From Eucalyptus grandis (Eukaryota; Streptophyta; Magnoliopsida; Myrtales; Myrtaceae), in the NCBI RefSeq assembly GCF_016545825.1, contig NC_052619.1, forward strand, positions 73,232,115-73,296,114: a stretch of DNA of 64,000 bases, given 5' to 3'. A model generated the notes under the pieces. It saw only the letters and a program-made list of their open reading frames with translations, was not told where the DNA came from and did no database searches. The position numbers and the translations under genes are program-made. Below are positions 10,826 to 21,654 of this stretch, piece by piece (within the stretch, counting starts at the first letter, position 1; every line of letters starts with the position of its first letter).

Positions 10826-12955
10826 CGTCGCGACCTCTTTTTTTTTTTCCGGCGCTCTAATCGGGTACGAGCGCCTAAGGAGGCTAATGGCTCGGCTAAA
10901 TTTAATTATGCCCGGACTCTCCCAAGTCCACCAATTCACGACTTTAATAGTCTGAGTTTTTAACCCGTAAATCAATTTTTAAATTGGAGTCGCCACTAAT
11001 CGATTTGGGGTGAGTCGATTAGAAACCCAAGCGAAGTATCGGGAGAAATACTCGCTCCTGCGCAACCAGAGAAATTAGGATCGGGGACTTCATTACACTA
11101 GTTAATCACTAATGCCCTTTCGGTACCTAATCTTGTTTAAACCCCGAGGTTTTGGATGTTCGAGGGATTTTCCATGCATTTTGGGAGGAAAAACATTTTT
11201 GAGTATTTTTCTCATTTTTGGACATAAAAGGGATTTTTTGGTATTTTTTAGAAAAGTACAAGTCTTTTTGGCTTTTTCTGAATTTTTTGGCTTTTTCATG
11301 AATTTTTGGCCTTTTTGGATTTTTTGGCATTTTTTGGCAAATATGAAATATTTTTGATTTTTTGATTTTTCGGAAAATAAAATATTTTTTAATATTTTTT
11401 GATATTTTTGGAAAATAAATTATTTTTTATTTTTCTCGATTTTTTTAGAAAATAAAACATTTTTCAACAATTTTTAATATTTTTTCGATTTTTTGGAAAT
11501 TAAAACATTTTTTAATATTTTTTTGAAAATAAAACACTTTTTTTTTTTTTTTTTGAAAATAAAATATTTATTATTTTATATTAAAATAATAAAATAAAAC
11601 CGACCCGGTCGGATCCGCGGGTTGGGTTCGACCCGGTCGGCGACTCAAACGCGGGACGGGCCTGCTATGGCCCGACTGGATTTTTCATTTTTATTTTTTA
11701 TTTTTTTATTTCGTTAAAACGACGCCGTGGCCGGGCGTTTGGGGACGCCCGGCCCGGCCCAACGACCCGGTCCACGACTTGCTTCCCGGCGAAACCCTAC
11801 CCGGATCCGACCCGAATCGCGACCCGGTCTTCCGCCGCGCCCGCATTTGTGGAATCCCTACCCGGTTCCCGATCCGGTCCGACCCAACAACCCGGGGTCG
11901 CGACCCGGAAAATCGGTTGGTTCCCGAATCGCGGCGCCGAGGCACAACAAGCGGGGACGACGGCGACGGCGACGGCGGCGGCAACGGCGACGGCGGCGGG
12001 GCGGCGGTAGTGACAAGGGTTGGACTCGCGGAGGGGGAAACTATGGCGACGGCAACGGCGGCGGTGGCGGTAGCACTACCTGTTCGTGGCGATGGCGCCC
12101 GCATGGTGGTGGCTGGGCAACTCGGTTTCCGATCTGGCGCAGCGTCGACGGACCGATCACGGCAATGCCTTTCGCAGTGGGGCACGACAACAAGCCGTCA
12201 AGCAACGGCGTCGGATCGAGGCGAACGGCCGCGGCACGTCCCGTGGCAACAACAACAGCAAAAAAATCCAGATCTCGCGAGATCTCGACCGACCCTCATC
12301 GGCCTTGATTTCTCCTCACTGGCCAGATCCGAGCCTCCACCGGCCGGATTCGACCTTCTCGAAGTCACTCGCCGCCTACCTTCCCGAAGTCTCTCGGTGG
12401 AGGGTGGGCTAAGCTCGCGACTCGAGCTCTCTTGCGCTCGCCCTTCGATCCTTCCCCGACGTCTCTCGGTGAAGGATCTCCAAGCTCGCCACGCCCTCCG
12501 ATGATGCTTGCGGCCACCTATTTATAGGCGAAGGAACTCCGGTCGACGGAGGGGCTCGGTCGCCGGCCTCCGGCTTGCCCACCGATTCCGCTTGGCTGAA
12601 CCGGTGTCCCATCGAGCTTTCCAGCGAAGCTCGCTCAGCATTAATGGCGCCTGCGATCTTATCCTCCGGCCGACGCCGCCCTACACTCCTCAGCCGTAGG
12701 CCGTCCTTCACGTGCGTCGCCGGCCACCGCGCGTGAGATGCAAGCGGCGAGGAAGAAGAAGACAGAAAAGGGGCCGGGCCAAGGGTGAAGGAAAATGGGC
12801 CATATGGGCCACGCGGAGGGGGAAGAGAAAGGGAAAAGAAAAAAAGGGGTGGGCTTTTGTTTTGTTTTTTTTTTTGTTTGTTTATTAATTATCTTATTTA
12901 TAAAATAAAAACTTAATAAAATGAAATTAACCTAATTAAAATTGAGGTGTCAACA
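10826..12955 (-). mobile_element. Tat/Ogre-like 5' LTR, minus orientation
   Basis: Read on the minus strand it starts TGTTGACACCT at 12955 and ends GAGGTCGCGACG at 10826. It is the same family as the LTRs at 23350-25662 and 35370-37653, in the opposite orientation. Shared parts in order are a C/T-rich leader, a GC-rich region with a TATA box, a GGGTTCGGGT-type GC block, a long AAAATATTTT-type A/T stretch, the TAATCGACTCACC block, and the terminal CGCGACA (here CGCGACG). The right flank CCAAT is the start of duplicated segment A. The other LTR of this element is not present, so the element is truncated. Confidence 0.8.
12519..12526 (-). promoter_or_regulatory. LTR TATA box
   Basis: TATAAATA on the minus strand, in the context CGCCTATAAATAGG, at the same place as the TATA boxes of the two other LTRs of this family (23811 and 35829). 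It marks the probable U3/R promoter. Confidence 0.6.
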
Positions 12956-14006
12956 CCAATCACGTTGACGAAGTCTCACAAAGGTTACGGTTGCTAATTT
13001 GTTCACCATTCGCGACTCCGTGATCCCATCTTAGCCATTGCAGATCAAATGGCTGAAAATCGTGAAATACTCAACTTGATTTTCAAAGTCTTTCACCGCC
13101 GATTGTTGCCACCGACGTGTTTGGGACCTCCTTTTATCAGCACAACAGTCAATCGAGCTTGGCCGGGCGAGATCCGAATCCTAAGCACAAGGTTTGGAGT
13201 CCGAGTCTTACCCCCAAAGATCCCAAGTTAGACTTGACGGATCTCGATTGTGACCTCGAAGTCTTGGTTCGAGCACTAGAGTGCTAGGTCCACCCATGAA
13301 AGCTCTAAGCTAGGTTCTAGGGCCCTACGTTCGTGCTCCGGACAATGACGATAATCATGTTGGTGGGGAGGTCAAGTTGGGATTTTAACTATAGAATTTC
13401 AATCCTTAAGATGCATAAATCCTATATGGTAATTTACGTCTTGTTATATTTTTTGTAGATTCAGAAAGGAAAAAATTTCCGGTCCATCTTTTACTTTCAA
13501 AAGATATCAAAAAGAAAAAGAATGGAGAAACATTTTTCGATAACCGGATTATATGAGACAAATAAAGTAAAATGACGTTTCTTAAAATATCATGTCACTA
13601 CTAAAGTGCTCAAAGCACTCGAGTCATCTCCTATACTTCGTCTGTAATTTTTCCATGATCAGTGCTTCTCGTTTTCTTCTTTCATTTTTCCGCCACATCC
13701 TTTACGTTTCCGTGCCACCAAAGTTTTCTTTCTTCTCAAGCGTCAGTCATTGGATCCATGAAGCAACCCTTCAGATCTAAAGAGCCACTATCCTTGCCCC
13801 CTAAAAAAGGAGGAACGTGCCCTTGCTTTGGCTTTTCAATTCAGAAAAGGATAAGAATAAAGTATATCAGTTTCTGTCTCTCCTGAATAAAGAAGTCTAA
13901 GTGAGCATTTGAAACACGTGTTGAGAATCTCATCAGTCATCAGTCATATGTCATCGATGACTACATGGCACTTTCCCAGAAGCTCCATCCAAAATGTAGC
14001 TCAACC
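12956..14006 (+). other. upstream region of the ERF gene, copy A
   Basis: It holds the open frame 13049-13231 (MAENREILNLIFKVFHRRLL), which is also present in copy B, but I do not recognise it and it has no clear coding signature. The rest is ordinary 5' flank with the ERF TATA box at its right end. Confidence 0.4.
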
Positions 14007-14014
14007 TATATAAA
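14007..14014 (+). promoter_or_regulatory. TATA box of ERF copy A
   Basis: TATATAAA lies 108 bp upstream of the ERF ATG, followed by a CT-rich leader (CTCTCTC). The arrangement is conserved at 50420 in copy B. Confidence 0.55.
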
Positions 14015-14121
14015 GCTCTCTCTCATGGTCTTTTCAATTTCACTCCTTCAGAAACCAAATCATCCCTTCAATCTTCCACATTCAGTGATCTCAAAGCTGC
14101 AAATTCTAGCCCAAAGCGAAA

Positions 14122-14945
14122 ATGCTTCAGGAAATCTTCGGTCCCTTTGAGACCGATCCATGCGATGCTTTGAAATCCATCTGTCAGCATCTTCTTGAAG
14201 AAGATGATGATGATGATGATGCCGTCAACGCAGCATTTTCTACACAAACTCCAGCAAACATGTGCAGGAGGTGTTGAAGCTTCAGCAATCTTTTACTGAT
14301 GGAGAGTTGGAGCGAGCTGCCCCTAAAAGTCGATGACTCGGAGGACATGGTGGTGTACAGCGCTTTGCGCAATGCGCTCAATTCCAGGTGGACAGGGCCT
14401 CAGGCTTCGAGCCAAGAACTGGATTTCGAACGGACGACCATTGATTATAACAGCGTTGGTCTGGCGACAGAGGAGAAACAGGAGACGGTGGAGCGTGAGG
14501 TACAAGTGCCGGTCAAGAAGACGCATTATAGAGGAGTGAGGAGGCGGCCGTGGGGAAAATACGCAGCAGAAATGAGGGACCCCAAGAAAACGGAGCAAGG
14601 ATTTGGCTTGGCACTTATGAGACGCCCGAGGACGCGGCATTGGCCTATGACCAGGCAGCTTTTAAGATGAGGGGGTGCAAGGCCAAGCTCAACTTCCCAC
14701 ACCTCATCGGCTCCACTGACTACGAGCCCATCAGGGTCAGCCTGAAACGTCGGTCTGCCGAGCCTAGCTCGCCGTCCACGTCTAGTGGTGAAAGCTTTCT
14801 GACAGGGACGAAGAGGAGAAAGAGAGAGGTTAATGTAGATGCTAAGTTGGATTTTCGAAGTCCAACCCCTTTCACATTCTAGATGTGGGCTTATTGAGTG
14901 TGGATGAACAATTTTTGTTTTGATCGTGGAAACTACAATTTAGTG
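14122..14945 (+). pseudogene. AP2/ERF transcription factor, group IX-like, broken (copy A)
   Basis: From ATG 14122 the frame reads MLQEIFGPFETDPCDALKSI and a Glu/Asp-rich stretch, then stops at TGA 14275-14277 (codon 52; copy B has TCA there). It reopens at [20 protein letters not shown] (14299), a typical segment of ERF1A/ERF2-like activators, and enters the AP2 domain ([20 protein letters not shown]). One A is missing from the A-run near 14587-14590, which shifts the frame inside the domain. The rest of AP2 ([20 protein letters not shown]) and the basic tail (KRRKREV) lie in another frame. The family binds GCC-box DNA in the nucleus in ethylene/jasmonate and defence signalling; this copy cannot make an intact DNA-binding domain. 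A single-exon layout is usual for the family. Confidence 0.85.
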
Positions 14946-14949
14946 TTTT

Positions 14950-15278
14950 TATCCCATTCCATTAGGGTTTGTACACAGGAAAAGAGAAGCAAAAACTTCG
15001 TTGCTATAGATTAATCGACAATTACCCTTTTTTATTGGAGAAGTTCCAAACCCGGCTATGGTTTAAGCCAAAACGATGTCATTTTAGACATTAATTCTCA
15101 TTCAAGTTAAAATTAACAAACTTTCGAGAGAAAAAGTAATAAAAATCCCTATTAATATTTTCCCTTGATTATATTGATGAAGTTAATAGAGAGATTTTTT
15201 TACCAAAAACATAGAAATTTACTCGTATCAACGGAAAGTTTTTAAAACTGAAAAAGAAAAAAATTGTAAGTTTACCCA
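14950..15278. other. ERF 3' flank, AT-rich, no gene
   Basis: This is the 3' untranslated or flanking sequence of the ERF copy. It has no open frame or element that I can recognise before the SINE. Confidence 0.5.
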
Positions 15279-15470
15279 CCCCGTGGTGGGCGAGTTGGTT
15301 AGGGCACACCTTAGTCACACGAAAGGTTAGGGTTCGATTCTCCTACTCGCCACGTTGCGCGACTTAAGTGGGGTGTCATGGGTGATGAAACCTCGCGCTA
15401 ATACGCTCATGGGTTTATGTCGCCGGCTGCTGGCTATATGACGGATCCGAATTACCAAAAAATAATAATT
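15279..15470 (+). mobile_element. tRNA-derived SINE, copy A
   Basis: A tRNA-like head carries an A-box-like GTGGGCGAGTTGG (15287-15299) and, about 30 bp on, a near-consensus B box GGTTCGATTCT (15331-15341), the two internal RNA polymerase III promoter elements. A non-tRNA body (GTCGCCGGCTGCTGGC) follows, ending in an A/T-rich tail. It is about 190 bp, the size of plant SINEs. No clear target duplication is visible. It lies between the two ERF sequences in both duplicated copies. Confidence 0.65.
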
Positions 15471-16050
15471 AAGTTTTAAAATTGAGTTTGCACATTTCTG
15501 AACCTTTAAAAACTCAACCATATTTTTGGATAATTTTAAAAAAATTTGGTAAACTTATCCTTATATTTTTCATCACTAACCCTTACTGAAACTTAATAGC
15601 ACTTAAAAAAAAATCTGTACTTTTTATCACATGCGCATGTGATTGGACCTGTACGGCACGATACATCAGATCTAAAAATGTTACTTTATATACAAAAGCA
15701 TGCGCACATTATTGTCCTTCCCCAATAAAATAAAAAGGAGCGCGTCCCATGCTTTGGTTTTTTTAATTTAAAATGGATAATAAAAATATTAATTCATATC
15801 TTTCGTGATTAAAAAAGTCTTATTGAGCATTTCAAACATGCCCTTTCTCAGAAACTTGATCTAACATAAATTGGAGCTAAGAATTAAATCATTTATGTTG
15901 AAATCACCACCAGCCAAGCAGTCAAGCTCAACCTACCTATAGCTCCCACTTTGCTGGTCTTTTCAACTCTTCACTTTTCCGAAACCAAAACATCCCTTCA
16001 ATCTTCCAAAATCAGTGACCACAAAGCTACAAATTCTAGCCAAAACGAGA
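15471..16050. other. promoter-side flank of the second ERF, no gene
   Basis: AT-rich sequence with an ERF-leader-like CTCCCACTTTGCTGGTCTTT near 15945, similar to the leader of the first ERF. This indicates that the second ERF arose by tandem duplication that included the 5' flank. Confidence 0.45.
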
Positions 16051-16811
16051 ATGCTTCAAGAGGGACTAATCAATCCGATGTTTTCAAATCCATTTGTGAG
16101 TATCTTCTTGAAGATGATGATGATAGTGTCAATGCAACATCTTCTGCAGCAACTCCTACAGACGCGTACACAAGGAGTTTGAGCTTGACAATCTATTATT
16201 AATGGAGAGTTGGAACGAACTATGCCTAAAAGTTGACGACTTAGGGGACATGATGGTGTACAGAGTTTTGTGCAACGTACTTGATTCCGGGTGGACAATG
16301 CCTTTGGCTTCAAATCAAGAATTGGTCGGGCTTCAAACCAAGAACTTGATTTCAAAGTGATGATCATTGATTATAACAGCATTGGTCCGGCAAGAGAAGA
16401 AACCACAGACGGTGGAGCATGAGGTACAAGCACTAGTTGAGAGAACCTGTGTACAAGGGAGTGATGAGACAACCATGGGGAAGTTACACGATGGAGATAA
16501 GGGACCACAAGAAGAATGGGGTGAGGATTTGGCTTGGGACTTACTAGACGCCACAGGATGCAGCATTGGCCTATAGTCGGGCTGCTTTTAAGATGAGGGG
16601 GTCCTAGGCCAAAGCTCAACATCCTCGCCTCATTGGCTTAGCCAAGTACAAGCCTATCAAGGTCAGCTGGATGTTCGGTCCATCGAGCCTAGCTCACCAT
16701 CCACGTCCAGCGGTGATGAAGAGGAGAAAGAGAGGTGAATTTGGAAGTCCAATGCCCTTTCCCACATTGGATATGGTCTTGTTGAGTGTGGACGAACAAT
16801 TTTTATCTTAA
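16051..16811 (+). pseudogene. second AP2/ERF pseudogene (copy A)
   Basis: A paralog of the upstream ERF. Recognisable parts are DVFKSICEYLLEDDDD, MESWNELCLKVDDLGDMMVY, and an AP2 domain reading [20 protein letters not shown], then [10 protein letters not shown], a stop, [19 protein letters not shown], another stop, and a C-terminus LLSVDEQF that ends at TAA 16809-16811. Several frameshifts separate the pieces. Compared with copy B it has lost ~47 bp near 16320 (around the GAATTGGTCGGG junction). In the AP2 core RRPWG has become RQPWG. Confidence 0.8.
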
Positions 16812-17092
16812 TTGTGCAAATTGCAAAGACATTTAAAAGTCCATCCGCAATTCATCTCGCAAAAAGTAACAATTTGGTATTTTTATTCCATTTCCATAGA
16901 GTTTGTCAGAAAAAACCAAAGGCCTATTCGATCACTAACTCCATAGTAAAAAGACCCTTGTTTTCTACACATGAAGAGAGTGAAAAAAAAGACCTTCACG
17001 TCGTATAAACCTCACTAATTACCGGCACGTACTTAACATGAATGATATCCTCACAGTGTTACCGGTTTTCTATACATTTGATGGACGTTGAC
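16812..17092. other. spacer with short inverted motifs
   Basis: No gene. GTGTTACCGGTTTT and TTTGATGGACGTTGA occur here (about 17055-17092) and again in inverted form at about 17177-17235, flanking the LEA2 membrane segment. Confidence 0.5.
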
Positions 17093-17444
17093 GGATGCAA
17101 TGATTGTGAGATTGAACATAGTTAGCCTTACGACTTTTAATATCGGGTAATTAGACCAAATGAGGAGGTAAAGGAAAATGGATAAAACCGGTAACACTCT
17201 GAAATAGATTAACATGACAATCAACGTCCATCAAAGAATACATGTGTCGAATGCGCCCAGCATCAATTTGTCGGACATTTTGCATTGTGGTTGTACGATG
17301 GAAGGGGGCGTGAGACTCAGGTGGGGGCATAGTGAGCAAAGTCAGATGCGTGACACTCGGCCGATGTCCCTTCGGCAGAGGGTGTGAAGTGGGGTAGCCC
17401 ACGATTGCTGTTTTCGGGTCGGAATGCGAAGGAAGAGATGCCAT
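17093..17444 (-). pseudogene. LEA2/NHL (NDR1-HIN1-like) N-terminal fragment (copy A)
   Basis: On the minus strand, Met at 17444 starts MASLPSHSDPKTAIVGYPTS and a Pro/His-rich stretch, as in NDR1/HIN1-like proteins. A broken membrane segment and the start of the LEA2 domain follow in another frame (SNYPILKVVRLTMFNL, about 17110-17165). The related block in the other LEA2 copies is YPILKVVGLTVSNFTVN. The C-terminal domain is missing. Family members are membrane-anchored proteins linked to stress and pathogen responses. The fragment is non-functional. Confidence 0.6.
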
Positions 17445-17946
17445 GGAAAAGACGAAGACGGCTTTCTATGGTTTTGGATGAAAGTGAGAAATGACTTTAA
17501 CCATATGAGAAACCATTGCCAAAATTTGCAAATCAAATGTATAGAAAATGGACTTTGCTTGTGTAACAACACTGTTACTTTCAAGTAGTTCTTGGTTCTT
17601 TTGCACACCCCTATACATAATCTAGAAATTAAATATCAAATATGTAAATTAAATACATATTTATATTGGACTTTTTTTCAAAGTTTTTTTTATTAGCTAA
17701 GATACACAAGAAACCCATAATATATAAATATATATGTATGAATGTATGTATGTATGTATGTATGTATGTGTGTGTAGGCAAATAAGAGTGAAATGAGAGA
17801 ATGAGGTGTTAGCTATTAGAAGAGCTCTCATTTAGACACAATTGTAGAGCTCCCTAAACGAGAAAGATTTGTGTAATTGTCGCGACACCTTTTTCCATCG
17901 ATGAAAAGGACACGTTTAGAGGAAATGATAAGTTAGGATCAACGAT
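17300..17946. other. 647-bp segment absent from copy B
   Basis: Copy A continues from ACGAT (17295-17299) through this segment to a second ACGAT (17942-17946). In copy B the two flanks are joined at a single ACGAT (53751-53755). The segment holds the LEA2 N-terminus, plain flank and a microsatellite. Micro-homology deletion in B explains the difference most simply, since the segment includes gene sequence that continues across the break. Confidence 0.75.
17728..17775. repeat. (ATGT)n microsatellite
   Basis: A run of ATGT/TATG units (GTATGTATGTATGTATGTAT) ends in a short GTGTGT. It lies inside the segment missing from copy B. No gene is present in the surrounding 17445-18235. Confidence 0.8.
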
Positions 17947-18235
17947 CCCTATTCGGTGAGAGTTCTCTCAAATCTTTACCTCACACGATATTGGGATGTT
18001 CAATTTTGATTAATCGAATGAGAATTTTATATTAGGAATTGGGATCAACTTGAAACCCAGTGAAGTATTAGAATATACATCACTTTCTACATAACCAGAA
18101 ATCTAGAGTCTAAAACTTGATTATACTAGTTATCTAACTAGTACTATTCCAATATGTAAACTTTGATCATTTGTTAACTAAGTATCATATGCAGTTTTCT
18201 TATTCAATCATGACTCTTAAGTTTATGTTCTATAA

Positions 18236-18971
18236 GGCCTTGTTTGTTTGTGTTCTTTTTTTGTGTTCATGAACACAATTTCTGTTTTTTTGTTCCAGGG
18301 AACAAAAAAAGAACAGAAACGCGTTTGTTTACGTTTTTGTTTCAAATATATATTTTTTGTTCCTGGGAACAAATTTGGAACAGAAACAAAAAAAAAAAAA
18401 AAACTTATTTCTTGTTCCCGAACATTTCCGAGAAACGATTTTTCTCTCTCATATTTTTTTCTCTTTATTTTCTTCTTCTCTTCTTCTTCTTCTTTTTTCT
18501 TTGGCCGGTCGTCGGCCTCGGCCATGGCCGGCGACCTTCTTGGAGCATCGTCGGCCCTCGACGAGGTCGAGCTCGCCCAGCCACAACGAGCCTTGGCCTT
18601 GCCAAGGGTCAACAAGCCACGCCATGGCTAGGTGAGGCTGCCGGCCCTCACCGGCCGTTCGCTGGCCATGGCCGAGGTCGGCGACCGGCCAAAAGGAAGA
18701 AAATATAAAAATAAAAAAATAAAAAAAATAAAAAGGAAAAATAAAATAAAAATATTTAAAAATAAAAAGAAACAAAAAAATTATACAAGTTTACCAAACG
18801 TGTTTTTGTTCTTTTTTCTATTATAGGAACAAGTTTACTGACACCTTCTTATGTTAAAAATTGTTCCTCGGATTAGAAATAGCTTTTTCTATTTCTATTC
18901 CCCGGAACAATTTTTTAACAGTCTTTACAAAAAAAAAAAAAAATTGAACAGAAACATTACCAAACGCACCA
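18236..18971. mobile_element. Harbinger-like MITE, complete (copy A)
   Basis: The ends are GGCCTTGTTTG and (reverse) TGGTGCGTTTG, flanked by TAA on both sides (18233-18235 and 18972-18974). The two halves are loosely inverted: GTTCCxGGGAAC blocks lie at both ends and the GC-rich centre starts GGCCGGTCGTCGGCCTCGGC and ends in its near complement. Copy C has the uninterrupted site AATAAGTG at about 45718-45725. The length is 736 bp with no transposase. TAA targets and the termini suggest PIF/Harbinger; the superfamily call is tentative. Confidence 0.7.
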
Positions 18972-20110
18972 TAAGTGTCCATGCAATGTTTTTGTATTTA
19001 TTGTGGTCCTAAAATGTAATATAACCATTCAATTAAAATATGAAAATCACAATTAAAAAAATATAAAAGAATCACAATCGATTCACTCAAAGATAGTAGT
19101 GAAAGGATAATTAACGAATGGAGTACAATTAAAAAACCCAATAAGAATCGGGCAAAGAATAGGATAGTAACCCTCATGAGCTTAATTCAAATTGAGTTCG
19201 ATTTCTTTTCTAAAAAATCGACCTTCTAAAACAAAACAAAATTAAATGTGTCCACTAAAACCCTATATCACGTGTACACTAACTAAATGAAACTAAGCTA
19301 ATTTTAATACTAAAATCTAACTGCCTAATCAATGCCTATTTTTCTAACAGTTTTCTAATTTTATTTATTTTATTACTTGTTATTTATTTCTAGATATGGC
19401 CACGCGTACAAATTTGGGCTCTTGTATCAAGTCCCCCAATCTATTTAACCAAATTCACTAAAATTCAAATTCAGCCCAAATATATTTGAATGACGTTAAG
19501 CCCAAACTTTCCAACCCTGTTCAAGCCCAAAATTCATTGCTGAACCTTCATTAAACCAATCTTGAAGGACGATTTGCTCCACGAACCCGCTCAAATTCTA
19601 GTTTCCAATATAAGACCCATCCTCTTATTCTCCCTTTTTCTTTTTTATTATTTATTGTTTTATCATTTTACCATTACTACTATAATTATTATTTATCGTC
19701 TCTTCTCATCAACTTTGTATCATTACCTATAAACTTTCAAAACTCATTCTTCAATCTTAGACAATCAAAGTTTCAACAATGATTTATATCAGATTGAAAA
19801 TTGCACAATACATCATTGGCCATGTCCAATCTCTAGAATATGACTATCAACCACCTCCATGTGTTGCCGGATCATCACCGGAATCATTGGTCACCATCAT
19901 TATCCACCCATCTCGATTTCCTAGTAACTCAACGATATCTCATTCATAGAACTTGAAATGTACAGCTTGTGTATATAGAGACACGCCAGTGCAAATAAAG
20001 ATCGGAGCTCAGCAATAGGACCGTAATTGTCGAATCTTTTCCTCACCGATGCCCACTGCGAAACGACCGCTGCCGGCTAACAAAATCCGGAAATAAAATA
20101 AAGGAAAATG
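18972..20110. other. AT-rich shared segment, no gene
   Basis: Conserved among copies A, B and C but without a recognisable reading frame. It contains GCCCAAA-rich stretches near 19420-19560. Confidence 0.5.
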
Positions 20111-21654
20111 CTTGGGTGACCGCCCACTGCAGAATGACGGTGGAACGGTCAAAGGCCAGCCACATATCTTTTTGGAGGAAACCCGCAGACTTCCTTAACC
20201 GGTTTAATCGTTGATTTCATATTTCCTTCTTTTTCATTTTCTTGACTTCTATGTTCCCTATTGCAACCTCAAATTTTAGAGACAAAATTAAAAGGCCACA
20301 CTGAATCATTTTTCTTGAAGATTATCACTTTAATTTGTTTCTTTAAATAAGAAATAAAAATCGTTTTCTTCTTATGACTTTTAAGGGTAAGAACAGTATG
20401 AATGCTAAATTTTCGTACGATGCTCACTTGAGTACTATTTTTTTTTCTCTCACTTGAGTGCCACATTGAGGTAAAATTGATTATTTAAGTGTCAATTTCG
20501 ATAAATCATCATATATGAAATTTTTAATTTTAGATTTTTGAATTTTTTATTTTACTTCTATTTTTCTTTTATTCTTTATGGCAGGCTGCAAAACCTCATC
20601 CTCGGCTACGAAGGCCCTTGCGGCCTAGCCTATAGCCGTGAGGTCATGATGCCTTTGCCAGCTTTGGGTGGCATCGTCGGTGGTCGGAGAGGCTGTGATG
20701 TCCTCACCCAAGGCCTTCGTGGCGAGGGCAAGGCAACCCTCACCCATATGGCTTTGAAGGCCCTTGCGGCCTTGCCTAGGTCCGTTGTGACTAATGAGGG
20801 TCATCAATGACCCTTGCTAACCCTAAAAAATAGCATAAAAATAAAAAATTAAAAAAAAATAATAATAAAATTAAAAATTGGCCATGTCGTTGTAGGCAAA
20901 ATCATGTGGAACAATCGGTGTCCACGTCAGATTTTCTAACAAGATAAATTGGAATTGATATCAAGTTTTCAAATTTGTAGCATTCAAGTGAACTAAAAAA
21001 AGTTCTAGCACTCCTATTATTCTTATCTTGGCTTTTTCATATGGCGAATGCATTTTTTACTCTACTATTTTTTTTTTTTTTCGAATTCTCTACTAGCTCA
21101 TTCTTCTTATTTTGATTTTTTTCTTTGCTTCATTTGTTTTATGCATAATTGATATCAATTGTCTAAATTTTAGGTTATGGGAGAGTCCTTTAAGAGCAAT
21201 TTGGTTTGAGCGAAAGGAATGATGAGCTATTTCATTCTACAATGATTTTGTTATTAGTTGCAAAGCTAATGTTTCAATTGCTTTTTAATCTTTTAAATTC
21301 AATAGAGTTCCGTAATGACATTAACAATTATTTTAGTAAACTATAATATTTTTTATTTGTAATTATTTATATTTCGTTTTTTTTTCTTTCCTCATATTTA
21401 AGAAAATTGATTTCGTGGGCCTTCTTTTGATGTTATCTCTAAATTTGAGCTTGTTGCTAGTATTTATTGATTTGTACTTTGGTATTTAAGGAACCATGGA
21501 AGTCAAAAAAGAAAAAAGAAAAAAAAAGAGAGAGAAGGAAACATGGGGTCACAAATTAAAACTGGTTATCGGTTTCCTTCAAAAGGATTAGTGGCTACCC
21601 TTTGACCGTTCCACTGTTATTCTGCATTGGACGGTCATGCTAGCCAACCCCAAG
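20111..21654. mobile_element. Mutator-like non-autonomous element (copy A)
   Basis: Long terminal inverted repeats of ~75 bp or more: the left starts CTTGGGTGACCGCCCACTGC, the right (reverse) CTTGGGGTTGGCTAGCATGA. They share GCAGAATRACRGTGGAACGG and a TCAAAGG, AGCCAC, GGAAACC series. The 10 bp on either side (AAGGAAAATG and AAAGAATATG) match at 8 of 10 positions, fitting the 9-10 bp target duplication of Mutator elements. Copy C has one unfilled copy (AAAGAATATG, about 46993-47004). No transposase is present. A GC-rich island with a short open frame lies inside (20585-20830). Confidence 0.8.
20585..20830 (+). other. GC-rich island inside the MULE, possibly captured DNA
   Basis: An abrupt GC-rich block in an AT-rich element. 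It carries internal repeats of AAGGCCCTTGCGGCC (about 20609 and 20757) and an open frame of up to 90 codons (20538-20810) ending HMALKALAALPRSVVTNEGH. In copy B the frame is broken and only the minus-strand reading stays open, so coding is doubtful. It may be a gene fragment picked up by the element (Pack-MULE style) or just part of the element. Confidence 0.4.

Noticed and set aside
11102..11357. Phe/Lys-rich frames (FGFFMNFWPFW...)
   Set aside because: They are translations of the A/T block repeats in the LTR (also 25038-25274 and 37190-37375), not proteins.
15281..15341. Functional tRNA gene
   Set aside because: A and B boxes are present, but the sequence does not fold convincingly into a tRNA acceptor and anticodon layout, and a SINE-like body follows.
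18244..18826. Several overlapping open frames in the MITE
   Set aside because: Low-complexity Phe/Lys-rich translations of T and A runs, disrupted differently in copies A and B.
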